Under the pieces are notes generated by a model. The model worked only from the letters and a program-made list of their open reading frames with translations. It did not search any database and was not told where the DNA came from. DNA of 64,000 nucleotides, taken from NCBI GenBank assembly GCA_019925795.1, contig CM034304.1, positions 12,153,471 through 12,217,470 of the forward strand, written 5' to 3'. Below, piece after piece: positions 1-11,700 of the stretch; the stretch's first letter is position 1; every line of letters starts with the position of its first letter. This stretch comes from Dendrobium chrysotoxum (Eukaryota > Streptophyta > Magnoliopsida > Asparagales > Orchidaceae). Position numbers and translations under genes: made by a program.

Positions 1-389
1 TTGGCTAATATAAAAGTAAAATAGTGAGCCAGAAGCATTGCAATGGGACAAGTCATTCAGCCAAATTATTCCAATAATGTAAAAGGCATATTTGATGTGT
101 ATTTATGAATATAACATGAAACTAATTATCTAGCTTTTAATAATAAGCCAAGTGGAAAGAAGCCCAAAAGAAAAATGTTATATGTAGATGATGTAGTGAC
201 AGAAACATCCTTTGATTAATATATATGCTTAATATGTAAATAACATGAAAATGCACAAGGGATGATAACTCTTTTATGGAAATAAATAAGAAATACAAAG
301 GGCACATGAAATATACTTTCAAAGCCTATTGATAGATTTGGTGCGACAGAAACATCCTTTTAAAAATAAGATAATATACCTATCTTAAA
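1..389. other. Intergenic flank, no gene seen
   Basis: AT-rich sequence with no coding region I can support. The phrase gacagaaacatccttt occurs twice (about 199-214 and 343-358), so part of this stretch may be an old unrecognised repeat. The one short minus-strand ORF here is low-complexity and resembles nothing known. Confidence 0.5.
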
Positions 390-655
390 GGGAAAAAAAA
401 AGCCCAAATAAGTCCCCAAATTATTCCTATGTGGTCAAATTAGTCCCAAAGTACCATATTTCCCTAATATTGCTCCTCAATTGTGAAAAAGTAATCCCAA
501 TTTAATCCCTTAGAAATCATTTGGAATCAATTTTGTATGGTCAAGCATTTTGAATCAATTTTTATAGTCATATGACTAAATTGGAGCAATGTGATATTTT
601 AAGGCTAAATTGATCGCATGGGAATACTCGGGGAATTACTTAGGACTTTTTCTCT
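390..655. mobile_element. MULE-like MITE (long inverted repeats)
   Basis: A fold-back sequence of about 266 bp. The left arm (about 393-480) and the reverse complement of the right arm (about 575-650) share blocks such as TATTCC.ATG..(A/G)TCAA.TTAG in the same order. The outer ends are A-rich (gggaaaaaaaaagccc on the left, agagaaaaagtcc on the reverse-complemented right). The flanking 9-mers tatcttaaa (381-389) and tttcttaaa (656-664) match at 8 of 9 positions, as expected for a 9-bp Mutator-type target duplication. There is no coding capacity, so this is a non-autonomous element. Superfamily assignment rests on arm length and TSD size only. Confidence 0.6.
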
Positions 656-994
656 TTTCTTAAATGAAAATAATGATGTGATCAAAATAAAAAAAATAAG
701 TAACAAAAGGCAGATAAGAAAGAACGTGAATGTAGTCTAACCATGAATTCCTAATGTAGCAGCAATGGTTACAATTTAAAAGCAATCAAGGGCACGATAA
801 ATCTAAACAGTAAGATATTTGTTTATAGAGGATGACAAATTGGAAAATCAGAGAACCCACAATATTTAGAACAAATAAAATAGAGATTATGCAATTAAAT
901 ATTAATAGTAAATATTGATAAGAATCAACCATCCACAAGTTTGGTCGATGCCCTTCATTAATTTACAAAATAAAAGCATAGAAGAAACTAAGCA
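656..994. other. Intergenic flank up to element A
   Basis: AT-rich DNA with no ORF, RNA gene or repeat that I recognise. Its last five bases (990-994, AAGCA) are the left target-site copy of element A. Confidence 0.5.
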
Positions 995-2830
995 TGAAAG
1001 TTCGATAGGGATGCTAAGCCCTTATGAACTAGTCCCGAGGCTAACCAAGAGGGGGGGGGGGGGTGAATTGATAGTTTTAAAAATTCGAGAGCAAACAACG
1101 ATTTAGAAAATCTTTTTGAATGTTTTAAAACTCTTACAGTTATGCAATGATGTGCAGATATTCAACGATAACAGAATAACAATCACAATCACACAATCAT
1201 CAACAGAAAAATGAATGCGAAAAATAATTAGAAAGAACACATCAGATTTTATAGTGGTTCGGTCAACTTGACCTACGTTTACTCCCCGGACCTCCCCTCC
1301 GGGTATTGTACTAACACTAAGTGACTCTCCTTCTGCTCCCACAGCAAGGCAGAGAAGCCTGTACAAAAACTCCTTTCCACCGACCCGGTGAGGCAGAGAA
1401 TCTAAACTCCTTTCGCTTACTCCTGAAGCACGTAGAGAACTTGGACTCCTTTCGCTTTCTCCTGAAGCAGACAGAAAACTCGGATCTTCTTGAGAACGAT
1501 CCTCCCACAGAGACACTAACAAGATAAGAGACGACGAATGGAGAAGATGACTCAGATCCTTGCTTGAAGCAACCTTTGTGAATCCCTCATAAACTCCCCC
1601 TCACAAGATCCTCTCTCTCTCTCCCAAGCTCTCTCTCTCTCTCTCAAGATTTTCTCTGGAAAGGAAAGTGGCAAAAGATTTTTCTTGTTGGAAGAAAAAG
1701 ATCTTAAATAGGAAGGCTCAAAATTTGCCCTAAATCTCAACTGGTCGTCAAAGATCATCCAAGAAGATCGCAGGATCGTCCTGTACGATCAGTATAAAAT
1801 CTTATATTTCAGCCTAGAAGATCTGGTTTCTCTGGACGATTAGAAGAAAAATTTGTTCTGACCGTCCCGTACGATTCTGCGATCGTCCGGGAAGATTAGT
1901 ATAAATCAGGAATTTCGTCCAGAAGATAGCTTTGGTCGTCCAGGGGAACTTGGGCTGGACGATCTCAAAATGACTTAATCGTCTAGGATGATACACCTAT
2001 CGTCCTGTATGATTAGTTCAAAAATGACAGTATCATCCTACACACAGCTCTGGACGTACAGGTCAGAACATGCTGGACGATTTTAAAATGATTTGATCGT
2101 CCTGGACGATATGTCTATCGTCCGGTACGATTAGTTCAAAAATGATAAAATCATCCTACACACAGCTCTGGACGTACAGGTGATAGGCACTAGACGGTCA
2201 GGATTTTTCACATATCATCCTGTATGATCTCGCGATCGTCCAGGATGATATGATCGAATCAGTTAATCATTAATTACTTTCCTTAATCACCAGACTAATT
2301 TAGGCATGATTGTAATGGATCGTCCAGGATGATACATGTATCATCCGGGATGATCAGACTAAATCTCTAAAAATAAAAACTTGCCTAACTTAATCTGGCG
2401 GCCAAGAATTTCTGATTTAAGCCTATCGTCCTGTACGATACAAAGATCGTCCAAGACAATCTATTTAATCAGACCGACTTAACTTGGTTGCCCTAATTAG
2501 GGTTTCTGTTTTCACTGGATCATCTAGGACGATGTGAATATCGTCCAGGATGATCTGAACAAAAAAATGAACAGAAATTCTAATTTAGTAAAAATCTCCC
2601 CCTGAGTGTGTGTGTGTAAGGTTACTTAGCTAGGGGATCCTTTACATTACATTTGACTCAATAAAGATGAAAATAGTATATTGGACCTGAATTACAAAAC
2701 AAACTAACTCGATCTTGGGCTGGCTTGAACTTGCAATTGATCCTGCAGACCTGAAAGATTAGACAATCAACCAGAACCAGAAATGTTTGCTATCATCAAA
2801 ATCATAGTCCTTGAAACCAGATTCACAACA
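995..2830 (-). repeat. 3' LTR of element A
   Basis: 1836-bp LTR, plus-strand ends TGAAAGTTCGATAG and CACAACA. It carries the same landmarks as the 9189-11038 copy: a G tract near the end (13 G at 1051-1063), the conserved block with gtggttcggtcaacttgacc near 1254, 38-39-bp minisatellite units (two here, about 1396-1475), a decayed TATA (TATTTAAGAT, 1701-1710) and a U3 full of short palindromes of the type ATCGTCC.GGACGAT between about 1745 and 2560. Small ORFs inside are shadows of LTR sequence. Confidence 0.92.
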
Positions 2831-4259
2831 ATCTCCCCCTTTTTTGATAATGACAAATATTTGTTAATAATTTCAAAAATAGTAATTGAACAACAGGTGA
2901 ATAATACAAGAACATTGAACTTACCCAAAACACAAGAACTACTACTCCCCCTTTTGATATCTCAAAAAGGGAAAATATATAGAAACATTTAAAACCAGTA
3001 CAAGTAGAACATAAGAGAACATTAAAAGGCGTATTTTTTTTTGAGATCAGCTCCAATAAAATAGAATTTTCTCTGATTTTCAATTCAAAAGCCAACATGA
3101 AGAAAATTGACAATGTTGAAATTTCAAAAAGTTAGAAAATTGATTATCGTAACTTCTACCTCGAACACCTAACAGGTTTAAATTCCTTTCAAACAAAAGT
3201 CTAAATCAGAAAAAAAAGAAATTAGATTCGAAAAGAGATCCTTTCAAGCCTTGTTCCAGAAAAATATCTGATAAAATAGTATTACAAAGTAAGGAATCAG
3301 AAATCATGATTTTCAATCTCAAGCTTTTGAAAATATTAAGTGGCGCATGGATTTTTCTAAGATATTTAAGGATCTAAAAGGGAAGAAAGTTTATTTCTTT
3401 ATGGGCTCATTTTGTGCCTCTTTTTTAATTTGTTTGGCGCTTTACACATCTTTTGATTTTTGATATACTTTCTGTATCTTTCAGTTTGGCGATATTTTAC
3501 ATCTTTTCAGCTTTGGGCTTATTTTGTGCCTCTTTTTCAATTTATTTGGCACACTACGCATCTTTTGTAAGCTTGCTTTATTTCATAATCGTAAAAGAAT
3601 CTCAGCTGTGAAATTATCTTCCAGACATAAGAGATGATAAAACTCACTCTCTATAGTAAGGAAGAGTAATTCATAAAATAAAAATCATACGTCATATAAT
3701 AAGTGCAATCACTTGATTAAGAAAAATATAATAATGATTTAAAGCTTTGAAAATACTATTCATATGAGGTAGATTAGTGTAGGAAGATAAAATCGATCTC
3801 TATTTCAAAAACTAACTTTTTAATTTTAAAGAAATTTTTTATCCAAAAGAAATAATACACTAGTAAAGGAGTTAGAGGAAGAGAAACAATCATCAATGTT
3901 TCTTCCCTTTAACAGATCTAAAGGAGTCAATCACTGCTTACAAGCTTTCAAATAAAAACAAGGCAAAACTCTCAGTCAGAAAACCAGTTTATCAGCAGTA
4001 GTGAGCAGTGATCAGATTTTGAAGTGAGTAATCAGTAAACAAGATAAGAAGGAAGAAAAATAGATACACAAAAAAAATCAGTAAATAAAAGTCAGCAAAT
4101 GAAAATCAGCAGAAAATAATCAACTTTTATAAGCAAATCAAACAACTAAAATCAACAGGAAAAGAAAAAGTTCTAAAATAAAACAAACAATTAAAACAAA
4201 TAAAAACTAAAGCAAAATGAAGAAAATAGAGAAACATCATAAGTCATTAACCATCAGAT
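2831..4259 (-). other. 3' noncoding region of element A
   Basis: About 1.43 kb between the end of pol and the 3' LTR, with no ORF of note. Next to the LTR is a polypurine tract (minus strand AAAAAAGGGGGAG). A second similar tract lies at about 2945-2955 inside a small palindrome around ttttgatatctcaaaa. A block of about 55 bp is directly repeated at 3402-3455 and 3514-3569 (both contain ttttgtgcctctttt and end catcttttg), with a partial third copy between them. The same block occurs in D near the right edge of the window. Unlike element C, there is no ORF3 here. Confidence 0.7.
2833..2846 (-). other. Polypurine tract of element A
   Basis: On the element strand AAAAAAGGGGGAG directly precedes the 3' LTR start TGTTG. 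This is the expected primer for plus-strand DNA synthesis in an LTR retrotransposon. Confidence 0.75.
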
Positions 4260-5342
4260 TCATGCATTTATGTCAATCACACCCAATCTAGTCCTCAAAA
4301 TACTGAATGAGTCAAAGGCCAGTGGTTTACTAAAGATGTCAGCCAGTTGATTTTCAGTTGCTACGTGATGTAGCTCAATGTCCCCTTTTATAACATGGTC
4401 CCTAATGAAGTGATGCCTTATATCAATATATTTTGTTCTAGAATATTGGATAGGATTCTTAGAAATATAGATGGCACTGGTGTTATCACATAGAACTGAA
4501 ATTGTACTAACAGGTAATCCTAAATTTAAAACTTGTTGCTTCAACCAAAGGACTTGGGCCACACAACTTCCTAAGGCAATGTACTCAGCTTCAGCAGTGG
4601 AAAGTGCAACTGAGTTATGTTTTCTACTAGACCAGGAGACTAAAGACTGTCCTATGAATTGGCAAGTTCTAGAAGTGCTCTTTCTATCCACTCTACACCC
4701 TGCAAAGTCAGAATCAAAATATCCAATAATCTCAAAAGAAGTGCTATGCCTAGGGTACCAGATTTCTAGGTTTGGGGTCCCTAAAAGATATCTAAGAATT
4801 CTCTTAACAACAGTCAAGTGGGACTCTTTAGGATCAGCTTGAAACCTAGCACAAAGACAAACACTAAATATAATATTAGGTCGACTAGCAGTCAGGTAAA
4901 ACAGTGATCTAATTATTCTCCTAAACTTCATCTGATCAATAGATTTTCTATTTGAATCCTTATCTAATTGAACAGTGGAACTCATGGGAGTATTGATTAG
5001 CTTGGCTTTGTCCATTTCATATTTCTTCAAGATGTCCTTAGTGTATTTTGATTGATTCAGAAAGGTTCTATCATCTATTTTCCTAATGCTAAACCCTAAA
5101 AAATAGGACAATTCTCCCATCATACTCATCTCAAACTCCTTACTCATTGTCTTAGAAAAATCATCACATAAATTTTTATCAGAAGATCCAAAAAGTATAT
5201 CATCAACATAAATCTGGATAATGAGTAGATCATCTCCTACTTTTCTAAGGAAAAGGGTGGTGTCTATGCTCCCCTTAACAAACTCTCTTTCTAGTAGGAA
5301 TGTGCTAAGCCTCTCATACCAAGCTCTAGGTGCCTGTTTCAA
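4260..5342 (-). CDS. Intact RT C-terminus plus RNase H (part of A pol)
   Basis: The longest open frame of the window, 360 codons. It starts inside pol at the conserved MKQAPRAWYE region of the RT, continues through the catalytic YVDD (near residue 47, QIYVDDILFGSS) and the MSMMGELSYFLG motif, and then the copia RNase H with STAEAEYIAL, the CDNTSAIYISKNP region and ADIFSKP, ending LGVIDINA. The natural product would be the C-terminal half of a polyprotein, so the methionine at 5342 is internal and not a true start. It stayed open by chance while the upstream part decayed. The same C-terminus in C and D contains stops. Confidence 0.85.
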   Translation of the reverse strand: MKQAPRAWYERLSTFLLEREFVKGSIDTTLFLRKVGDDLLIIQIYVDDILFGSSDKNLCDDFSKTMSKEFEMSMMGELSYFLGFSIRKIDDRTFLNQSKYTKDILKKYEMDKAKLINTPMSSTVQLDKDSNRKSIDQMKFRRIIRSLFYLTASRPNIIFSVCLCARFQADPKESHLTVVKRILRYLLGTPNLEIWYPRHSTSFEIIGYFDSDFAGCRVDRKSTSRTCQFIGQSLVSWSSRKHNSVALSTAEAEYIALGSCVAQVLWLKQQVLNLGLPVSTISVLCDNTSAIYISKNPIQYSRTKYIDIRHHFIRDHVIKGDIELHHVATENQLADIFSKPLAFDSFSILRTRLGVIDINA

Positions 5343-7306
5343 TCCATATAAGACCTTTTTTAATTTGTAAACATGATTTAGATATTAAAAACTCTCAAAA
5401 CCTGGGGGTTGCTCTACAAAGACATCCTCTTTTATTACCTCATTTAAAAGGCACTCTTGACATCCATTTGAAACAACTTAAATCCCTTATAACAGGCAAA
5501 GGCTAATAGCACTCTAATGGCTTCCAATCTAGCTATAGGGGCAAAGATTTTCTCAAAATCAATCCCTTCAATTTGATTGTACCTCTTAGCCACCAATCTT
5601 GCCTTATTCCTAACCACCACACCAGAATCATTCATCTTATTCTTAAAGACCCACTTGGTTCCCACTACACTTTGATTTCTAGGTCTTTTTACTAACTCCC
5701 AAAGATCGTTTCTTATAAATTGATTCAATTCCTCTTGCATAGCTAAGATCAAAAACTCATCAGAAAGGACTTGATTGATGTTGATGGGTTCAGTCATTGA
5801 GATAAAGGCAGAATGGTTTACTTCCTTCCTAAGTCCATGCCTAGTTCTAACACCTTCAGAAGGGTCTCCTAAGATCTATTCTTTAGGATGACTCGAAGCA
5901 TATCTCCAATCTCTAGGCAAAGTGTTTTCAGGTTCTACCCTTTCCTCCAGATTTATATTTTTAACTCCTTGGGTAATCTCTCATACATCTTCTTCTTCCT
6001 CAATTCTAGTCTCCTTAGGATCAGATTTATCAAACACCACATGAGTTGTCTCCTCCACCACCAAAGTCCTCTTATTAAACATCCTAAAGGATTTCTCCAC
6101 ACTAGAATAGCCTAAGAACACTCCTTTATCAGATTTGGGGTCAAATTTTTCTAAGGATGATTTCCCATTGTTTAGAATGAAAACCTTACATCCAAAGATA
6201 TGGAGGTGGGACAAGTTTGGAGTTCTACCCTTAATGATCTCATAAGGTGTCTTATTCATATTTGATCTAACATTCACCCTATTCAGCACAAAACAGGTAG
6301 TGGTCACCGCTTCAGCCTAAAAGTATTTTGGAAGTGAATACTCAGCAATCATGGCTCTAGCAGCTTCCACTAAGGTCCTATTCTTTCTTTCAGCTACTCC
6401 ATTCTGCTGAGGGGTCCTAGGAGCTGAAATGTTGTGGCTAATCCCTTGCTCCTCACAGAATGTTCCAAATCTCACATTTTCAAACTCTCCACCATGATCA
6501 CTATGAATAGTCATGATCTCACAACCTAACTTCCTCTGAATCCAAGTGGAGAAAGATTTAAATTCATCAAATGACTCAGATTTATGTGATAAAAATTTAA
6601 TCCAAGTGAACCTCAAATAATCATCAATAATCACAAATCCATAGTCTCTCCCCCCTAAGCTGACAGTGCTAATGGGTCCAAACAAATTCATGTGAAGGAC
6701 TTCTAAAGGTCTAGAGGTATTGATGTCCTTAATTGAGTGGAAAGAGGAGTGGACTTGCTTCCTTAATTAACAGGCATCACACAGGTGATCCTTACTGAAC
6801 TTAAGCTTGGGGACACCTCTAACTAAGTCCTTTTGGGTGACTCTCCTAAGGGTTTTCATACTGGCATGACATAATCTCCTGTGCCACAACCAAGACTCAT
6901 CAGCAATAATTTTTAAGCAAATTGAAACATCAGTTTTAAAATAGCTTACATCCAGCATGTAGACATTGTTAATCCTTTGTCCCTACAAAATAATTTTATC
7001 ATTTAAGCTTATAATGCAGTAAGTGGGAAGGAACTTGATGTTGTATCATTTGTCACAGAGTTGACTAATGCTCAGCAAGTTATGTTTCAATCCATCTACA
7101 AGTAAAATATTATCAATAATGAAATTTTGTGAATCACCAATTATACTTGCTCCTACCACCTTCCTGGTGGTGTTATCTCTAAGTGTAACCTTGCCTCAAG
7201 CTCTTGTTTCCAGTGAAATGAACTGATTTGGATCTCCCATCATATGTCTTAAACATCTACTATCCAGGTACCACATGCTCTCACGAGGCCTTTTATGAGA
7301 GCATAC
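4260..7306 (-). pseudogene. Copia pol (PR-INT-RT-RH) of element A, broken
   Basis: Pol polyprotein read from 7306 down to 4260. Protease: the usual DSGCSRHM motif reads DSRCLRHM near 7210-7250, so the catalytic glycine is lost. Then the GAG-pre-integrase HHCC domain (WLWHRRLCHASMKTLRRVTQ, ends CDAC at 6770), the integrase core (6317-6691, with SDHGGEFEN and NGVAERKN), RT (from 5797, GTKWVFKNKM; frameshift at about 5444 from loss of one T in a T run) and RNase H. Visible breaks are a TAA at 6769-6767, a stop just after PKYF near 6316, and the frameshift. The intact C-terminal part has its own entry. The enzyme would copy element RNA into DNA and integrate it; this copy cannot make the full protein. 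Confidence 0.9.
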
Positions 7307-7317
7307 CTACAAAATCA

Positions 7318-9131
7318 TCAAACGTTCGATTTAGGAACCCAAACAGATTTGGGTTCCTTCTTATGAAAAAAAGAATGCAATGCATGTGTGCTATGCTGTG
7401 AAGCATGCAATTTTGGTCTCCACACCTAATGTGTACTATGGTGAACCATGCAGGTGTGTGAGATATGTCCTGGCATACCATAAGAAAAACATCTAATACC
7501 AGGAAAAGGATTAGCTAATCTACGTGGGTGATAGTGCCTCTTCATAGGTGTGTATAAAACATGCTTTGATGATTTTTAAATAGATTCTTCAAAAGGTGGA
7601 GGTGCAAAAAATTATGCAAAAGTAGGAGGTGTTTCATTTTTTTTCAAAAGCATAAATTTTTAGTTTTAGAAATTCAAGTTTCTTCGTAAGACTTGCAATT
7701 TTAAACTTCAAATAATGCTCATCACTAGCTAAGTTACATGCCATGGTGTCCAGTTCTTTATAAGCTTTTTCTAAATCAACATGCAATATTTTCAATGACT
7801 CATGCTCAATAATTAGTTCAGAATACATTTTGTTCAATTCATCAAATTCATCAAGTAAGGACATGTGATTGCCATCAACTGTAGAGTGATCCTTAATCAT
7901 AATATCATGCTCTTTTTACAAATTTAGGAAATCCAATTTCAGGCTGGCATGTATTTTCTTAAGTTTCCTATACGATGAATGAATTTTTTCAGAAACATCT
8001 AATAATTGATCATAGGTTAGCTCATATACCTCTTCTTGATCAGACTGACCAGGATGATCATTACCTATTAGACACAAATTTGTAGTCTCCTCCTCAGCTT
8101 CAGTCTCAGAGGAGTCAGATGCAGAATCTACCCAGAACATCTTTTGAATCTGCTTCTTGTCCTTCATGAACTTGGGTTTCTCCTTACCCTTCTCCTTGCT
8201 CGGGTGAGCCTTAAGTGTAGGATAATCAGCCTTTATATATCCAAGCTTTCTGCATTCAAAGCAAACAGTATCAGATGAACCTTTAAAATTTTTGCTACTC
8301 TTACCTTTGTTCTATTTCTGAAAGTTCTTATGTTTCTTCGTTAGAAAGCTTTTGAATTGTCTAGTGATTAAGGCAACATCATCGCTATCAAACCCGAAAG
8401 TATCAGTATCAGTCTTGTTGGCCTTCAGTGCCACAGTTTTCTCCTTCTTCCTCTCACCTGCATCAAGCTGTCTTTGGTTCACCCCTTGCTCGTAAGCAAT
8501 GAGTGACCCAAGTATATTATCAATAGAATAAGTGTTCAAATCTTTGGATTTAGTAATTACAGTTATCTTGGCATCAAAAGAAGAAGGCAAACATCTTAGA
8601 ATTTTAATCACTTTTTCATAGTTTGTAAGTTCTCTTCCTAAAGAATGTAAATAAGTGACAATTTGAGTGAACCTAGTATACATTTCAGAAATTAATTCAC
8701 TAGATTTCATGCGAAAGAGTTCATAGTCGTGAAATAAGATGTTCAATCTAGATTGCTTAATCTCAGATGTACCTTCATATGTAATACATAATATATCCCA
8801 TATTTTTTTACCAGTAGAGCAAGTAGAAACACGCATGTAATCTCCAGATTTCACTGCATAGAAAAAGTAGTATAAATATTTGGCATTCAGTCGGGCTGAG
8901 TCCCGATCATCAAGAGTCCATTCAGTGAAAGGTAGTTCAATTTTAACTTTATTAATCATTTTAAAAGGTGCTTCATAGCCATCCTTAACAAGCATCCACA
9001 TGCGATAATCAATTGATTATAAAAAGGTGGACATGCAAGTTTTCTAAAAAAATAAAAGGTATGTTATCAAACAATGGTGGTAATATAATTGAATAACCTT
9101 CAGCAGTATTATGATTACCAAAGTTAGCCAT
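7318..9131 (-). pseudogene. Copia gag of element A, broken
   Basis: Gag-like frame starting at ATG 9131 (MANFGNHNTAEGY, matching the start of gag in D), 44 bases inside the primer site. The UBN2-type Gag core lies at about 9001-8330 (MWMLVKDGYEAPFKM, LNAKYLYYFFYAVKSGDYM). The first CCHC knuckle (about 8260-8220) is damaged: the His and last Cys positions are Tyr. Next is an acidic stretch and a heptad-rich coiled coil (8167-7634), then a second knuckle near 7480 with one Cys replaced by Tyr. The frame ends at TGA 7320-7318. One frameshift lies near 9040 and others near 7600-7300. Gag forms the particle shell and packages the RNA. Confidence 0.85.
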
Positions 9132-9174
9132 GGATCAAAATTCAAAAGTTTTTAAACTTAATTTTTTGAATCCC

Positions 9175-9186
9175 GCTCTGATACCA
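9175..9186 (-). other. Primer binding site of element A (tRNA-Met type)
   Basis: Element-strand TGGTATCAGAGC, two bases inside the 5' LTR. This is the usual copia primer site complementary to the initiator methionine tRNA 3' end. Confidence 0.9.
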
Positions 9187-9188
9187 CT

Positions 9189-11038
9189 TGAAAGTTTGAT
9201 AGAGATGTTAAGCTCTTATGAACTAGTCCCAAGGCTAACTAAGAGGAGGGGTTAATTGGTAGTTTTAAAAATTTGAGAGCAAAATAATGATTTAGAAAAT
9301 CTTTTTGAATGTTGTAAAACTCTTACAGTTATGCGATGATGTTCAGATATTCAATGATAACATAATAACAATCACAATCACATAATCATCAACAGAAAAG
9401 TGAATGCGAAAAATATTCAGAAAGAAAACACCAGATTTTATAGTGGTTCGGTCAACTTGACCTACGTCCATTCCCCAGAACCTCCTCTCAGGGTATTGCC
9501 CTAACACTAAGTGACTCTCCTTCTGCTCCCACAACAAGGCGGAGAAGCATGTACAAAAAGTTCCTTTCCACCAACCCGGTGAGGCAGAGAACCTGAACTC
9601 CTTTTTCTTCCTCCTGAAGCAGGCAGAGAACCTAGACTCCTTTCACTTTCTCCTGAAGCAGGCAGAGAACCTGGACTCCTTTTGCTTCCTCCTAAAGCAG
9701 GTAGAGAACCCGGATCTTCTTGTCAAAGATCCTCCCATAGAGATACCGACAAGATAAGAGACGACGAATGGAGAAGATGACTCAGATCCTTACTTGGAGC
9801 AACCTTTGTGAATCCCTCACAAACTCCTCCTCACAAGATCCTCTCTCTCTCTCTCAAGGTTTTCTTTGGAAAGGAAAGTGGCAAAAGATTTTTCTTGTTA
9901 GAAGAAAAAGATCTTATATAGGAGGGCTCAAAACTTGCCCTAAATCTCAACTGGTTTTCAAAGATCATCTAGGACGATCGCAGGATCATCCTGTATGATC
10001 AATATAAAATCTCATATTTCAGCCTAGACGATCTGGTTTCTCTGGACAATTAGAAGAAAAATATATTCTGATCGTCCCGTATGATTTTGCGATCATCCGG
10101 GACGATTAGTGTAAATCAGGAATTTCGTCCAGAAGACAGCTCTGGTCATCCAGGGGAATATGGGCTGGATGATCTCAAAATGACTTGATCGTCCAGGATG
10201 ATACACCTATCGTCCTGTACGATTAGTTCAAAAATGACAGTATCATCCTGCACACAGCTCTGGACGTGCACGTCAGAACATGCTAGATGATTTTAAAATG
10301 ACTTGATCGTCCCGGACGATATGTCTATGATTCGGTACGATTAGTTCAAAAATGACAAAATTATCCTACACACAACTCTGGACGTACATGTGATAGGAAC
10401 TGGACGGTCATGATTTTTCACATATCGTCTCGTACGATCTCGCGATCGTCCAGGATGATATGATCGAATCAGTTAAACATTAATTACTTTCCTTAGTTAC
10501 TAGACTAATTTAGGTATGATTGTAATGGGTCATCCAGGATGATACATGTATCGTCCGGGACGATCAGACCAAATCTCTAAAAATAAAAACTTGCCTAACT
10601 TAATCTGGCGGCTGAGAATTTCTGATTTAAGCTTATCGTCCTGTACGATACAAAGATCGTCTAGGACGATCTACTTAATCAGACCAACTTAAATTGGTTG
10701 CCCTAATTAGGATTTTTATTTTCACTGGATCGTCCAGGATGATGTGAATATTGTCCAGGACGATCTGAACAAAAAAATGAACAGAAACTCTAATTCACTA
10801 AAAATCTCTCCCTGAGTGTGTGTGCAAGGTTACTTAGCTAGGGGATTTTTTACATTATATTTGACTCAATAAAGATGAAAACAGTACATTGGACTTGAAT
10901 TACAAAATAGACTGACTCGATCTTGGGCTAGCTTGAACTTGCAATTGATCATGCGGACTTGAAAGATTAGGCAATCAACCAGAACCAAAAATGTTTGCTA
11001 TCATCAAAATTATAGTCCTTGAAACCAAATTCGCAACA
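9189..11038 (-). repeat. 5' LTR of element A
   Basis: 1850-bp LTR, plus-strand ends TGAAAGTTTGATAG and TCGCAACA. U3 (about 9960-10760) is packed with paired palindromes ATCRTCC.GGACGAT. On the element strand a TATA box TATATAAGAT (9920-9911) follows. The leader carries a hairpin-forming segment and three 39-bp units (about 9588-9712), against two in the 3' LTR. The conserved block gtggttcggtcaacttgacc lies near 9444. It would have driven element transcription. Confidence 0.93.
9911..9920 (-). promoter_or_regulatory. TATA box in 5' LTR of element A
   Basis: Element-strand TATATAAGAT between the palindrome-rich U3 and the leader hairpin. The matching position in D has TATATAAAAG, and in the 3' LTR of A the box is degraded to TATTTAAGAT. 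Confidence 0.65.
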
Positions 11039-11287
11039 GAGCACCCATATTTAAGCTAAAAGAATAAGAAAATGATATATAATCATCATTGTGTCACTTG
11101 TCACATAAAAGCTCCTTTCAAAGGATAGTCACATGTTAGATATTTCAATGTTAATCATAGGTCTGCAACTAATTTTAAATATTAAATAATACTAATAAGA
11201 GAAACAAAGAACCAAGACCTTGAGTTAAGAAAAATTGATAATAAATATAATTAAAAATATTCATTACAGACATAAACAAAAGCTCAC
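11039..11287. other. Intergenic spacer between elements A and B
   Basis: About 250 bp of AT-rich sequence with no feature I can support. It begins with the right target copy of A (GAGCA) and ends with the left target copy of B (CTCAC, 11283-11287). Confidence 0.6.
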
Positions 11288-11690
11288 TATTGCCTTGAAT
11301 TCTCCCAAGACCCTTGCTAATAGGTTCAGTGGGTCAAACCTGACCCATTGGGCCCAAACCCATGCCCTGGGTCAACCTGATTGACCAGGTCAACCCAAGT
11401 TGACCCAGCTAGCCCAAATGGACTTATTTTGGATTCTAATCAATTCAAACCCTTCCTTAGTCCAATCACCTCACCCCTTGGACTTAATTGACCAAGTTAA
11501 CCCAGTCAATACTAGGCATGGTCAACCCAAGACTAATGGGGTCAAATCCGACCTATTTAGGTCAAATCAAACCCATTTAATGTATTGAATAACTCCTATT
11601 GATCTCTAGAGCAAGACAACGGCTGGATCACCTCCCCCTACTCCTAATCAGCTCTAGATCTAATCATAGCCATCCAACCTAGGGATAGAG

Positions 11691-11700
11691 CTATAAATAG
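11691..11700 (+). promoter_or_regulatory. TATA box in 5' LTR of element B
   Basis: CTATAAATAG followed by gagtcttagggttt; the same string recurs in the 3' LTR at 41190-41199. It lies about 400 bp inside the LTR, giving a short U3. Confidence 0.7.

Larger units (their letters stand above)
995..11038 (-). mobile_element. Copia retrotransposon A, complete, decayed
   Basis: A complete Ty1/copia element in minus orientation: 5' LTR 9189-11038, primer site 9175-9186, gag 9131-7318, pol 7306-4260, 3' noncoding region, polypurine tract about 2833-2846, 3' LTR 995-2830. The LTRs begin TGTTG and end TTTCA on the element strand. Flanking 5-mers are AAGCA (990-994) and GAGCA (11039-11043), 4 of 5 identical. 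The pol order protease-integrase-RT-RNase H is diagnostic of copia. The long Gag with coiled coil and two knuckles suggests the SIRE/Maximus lineage (inference). The LTRs differ by very roughly 8% by eye, so the insertion is not recent. Same subfamily as D, in the opposite orientation. Confidence 0.93.

Noticed and set aside
137..322. Minus-strand 61-codon ORF in the left flank
   Set aside because: Low-complexity hydrophobic translation of AT-rich DNA, with no supporting motif.
1321..1527. Small ORFs in the LTR leaders of A, C and D (also 47829-48212, 57865-58150)
   Set aside because: They follow the 39-bp repeats or conserved leader DNA and differ in length between copies; no start context or domain.
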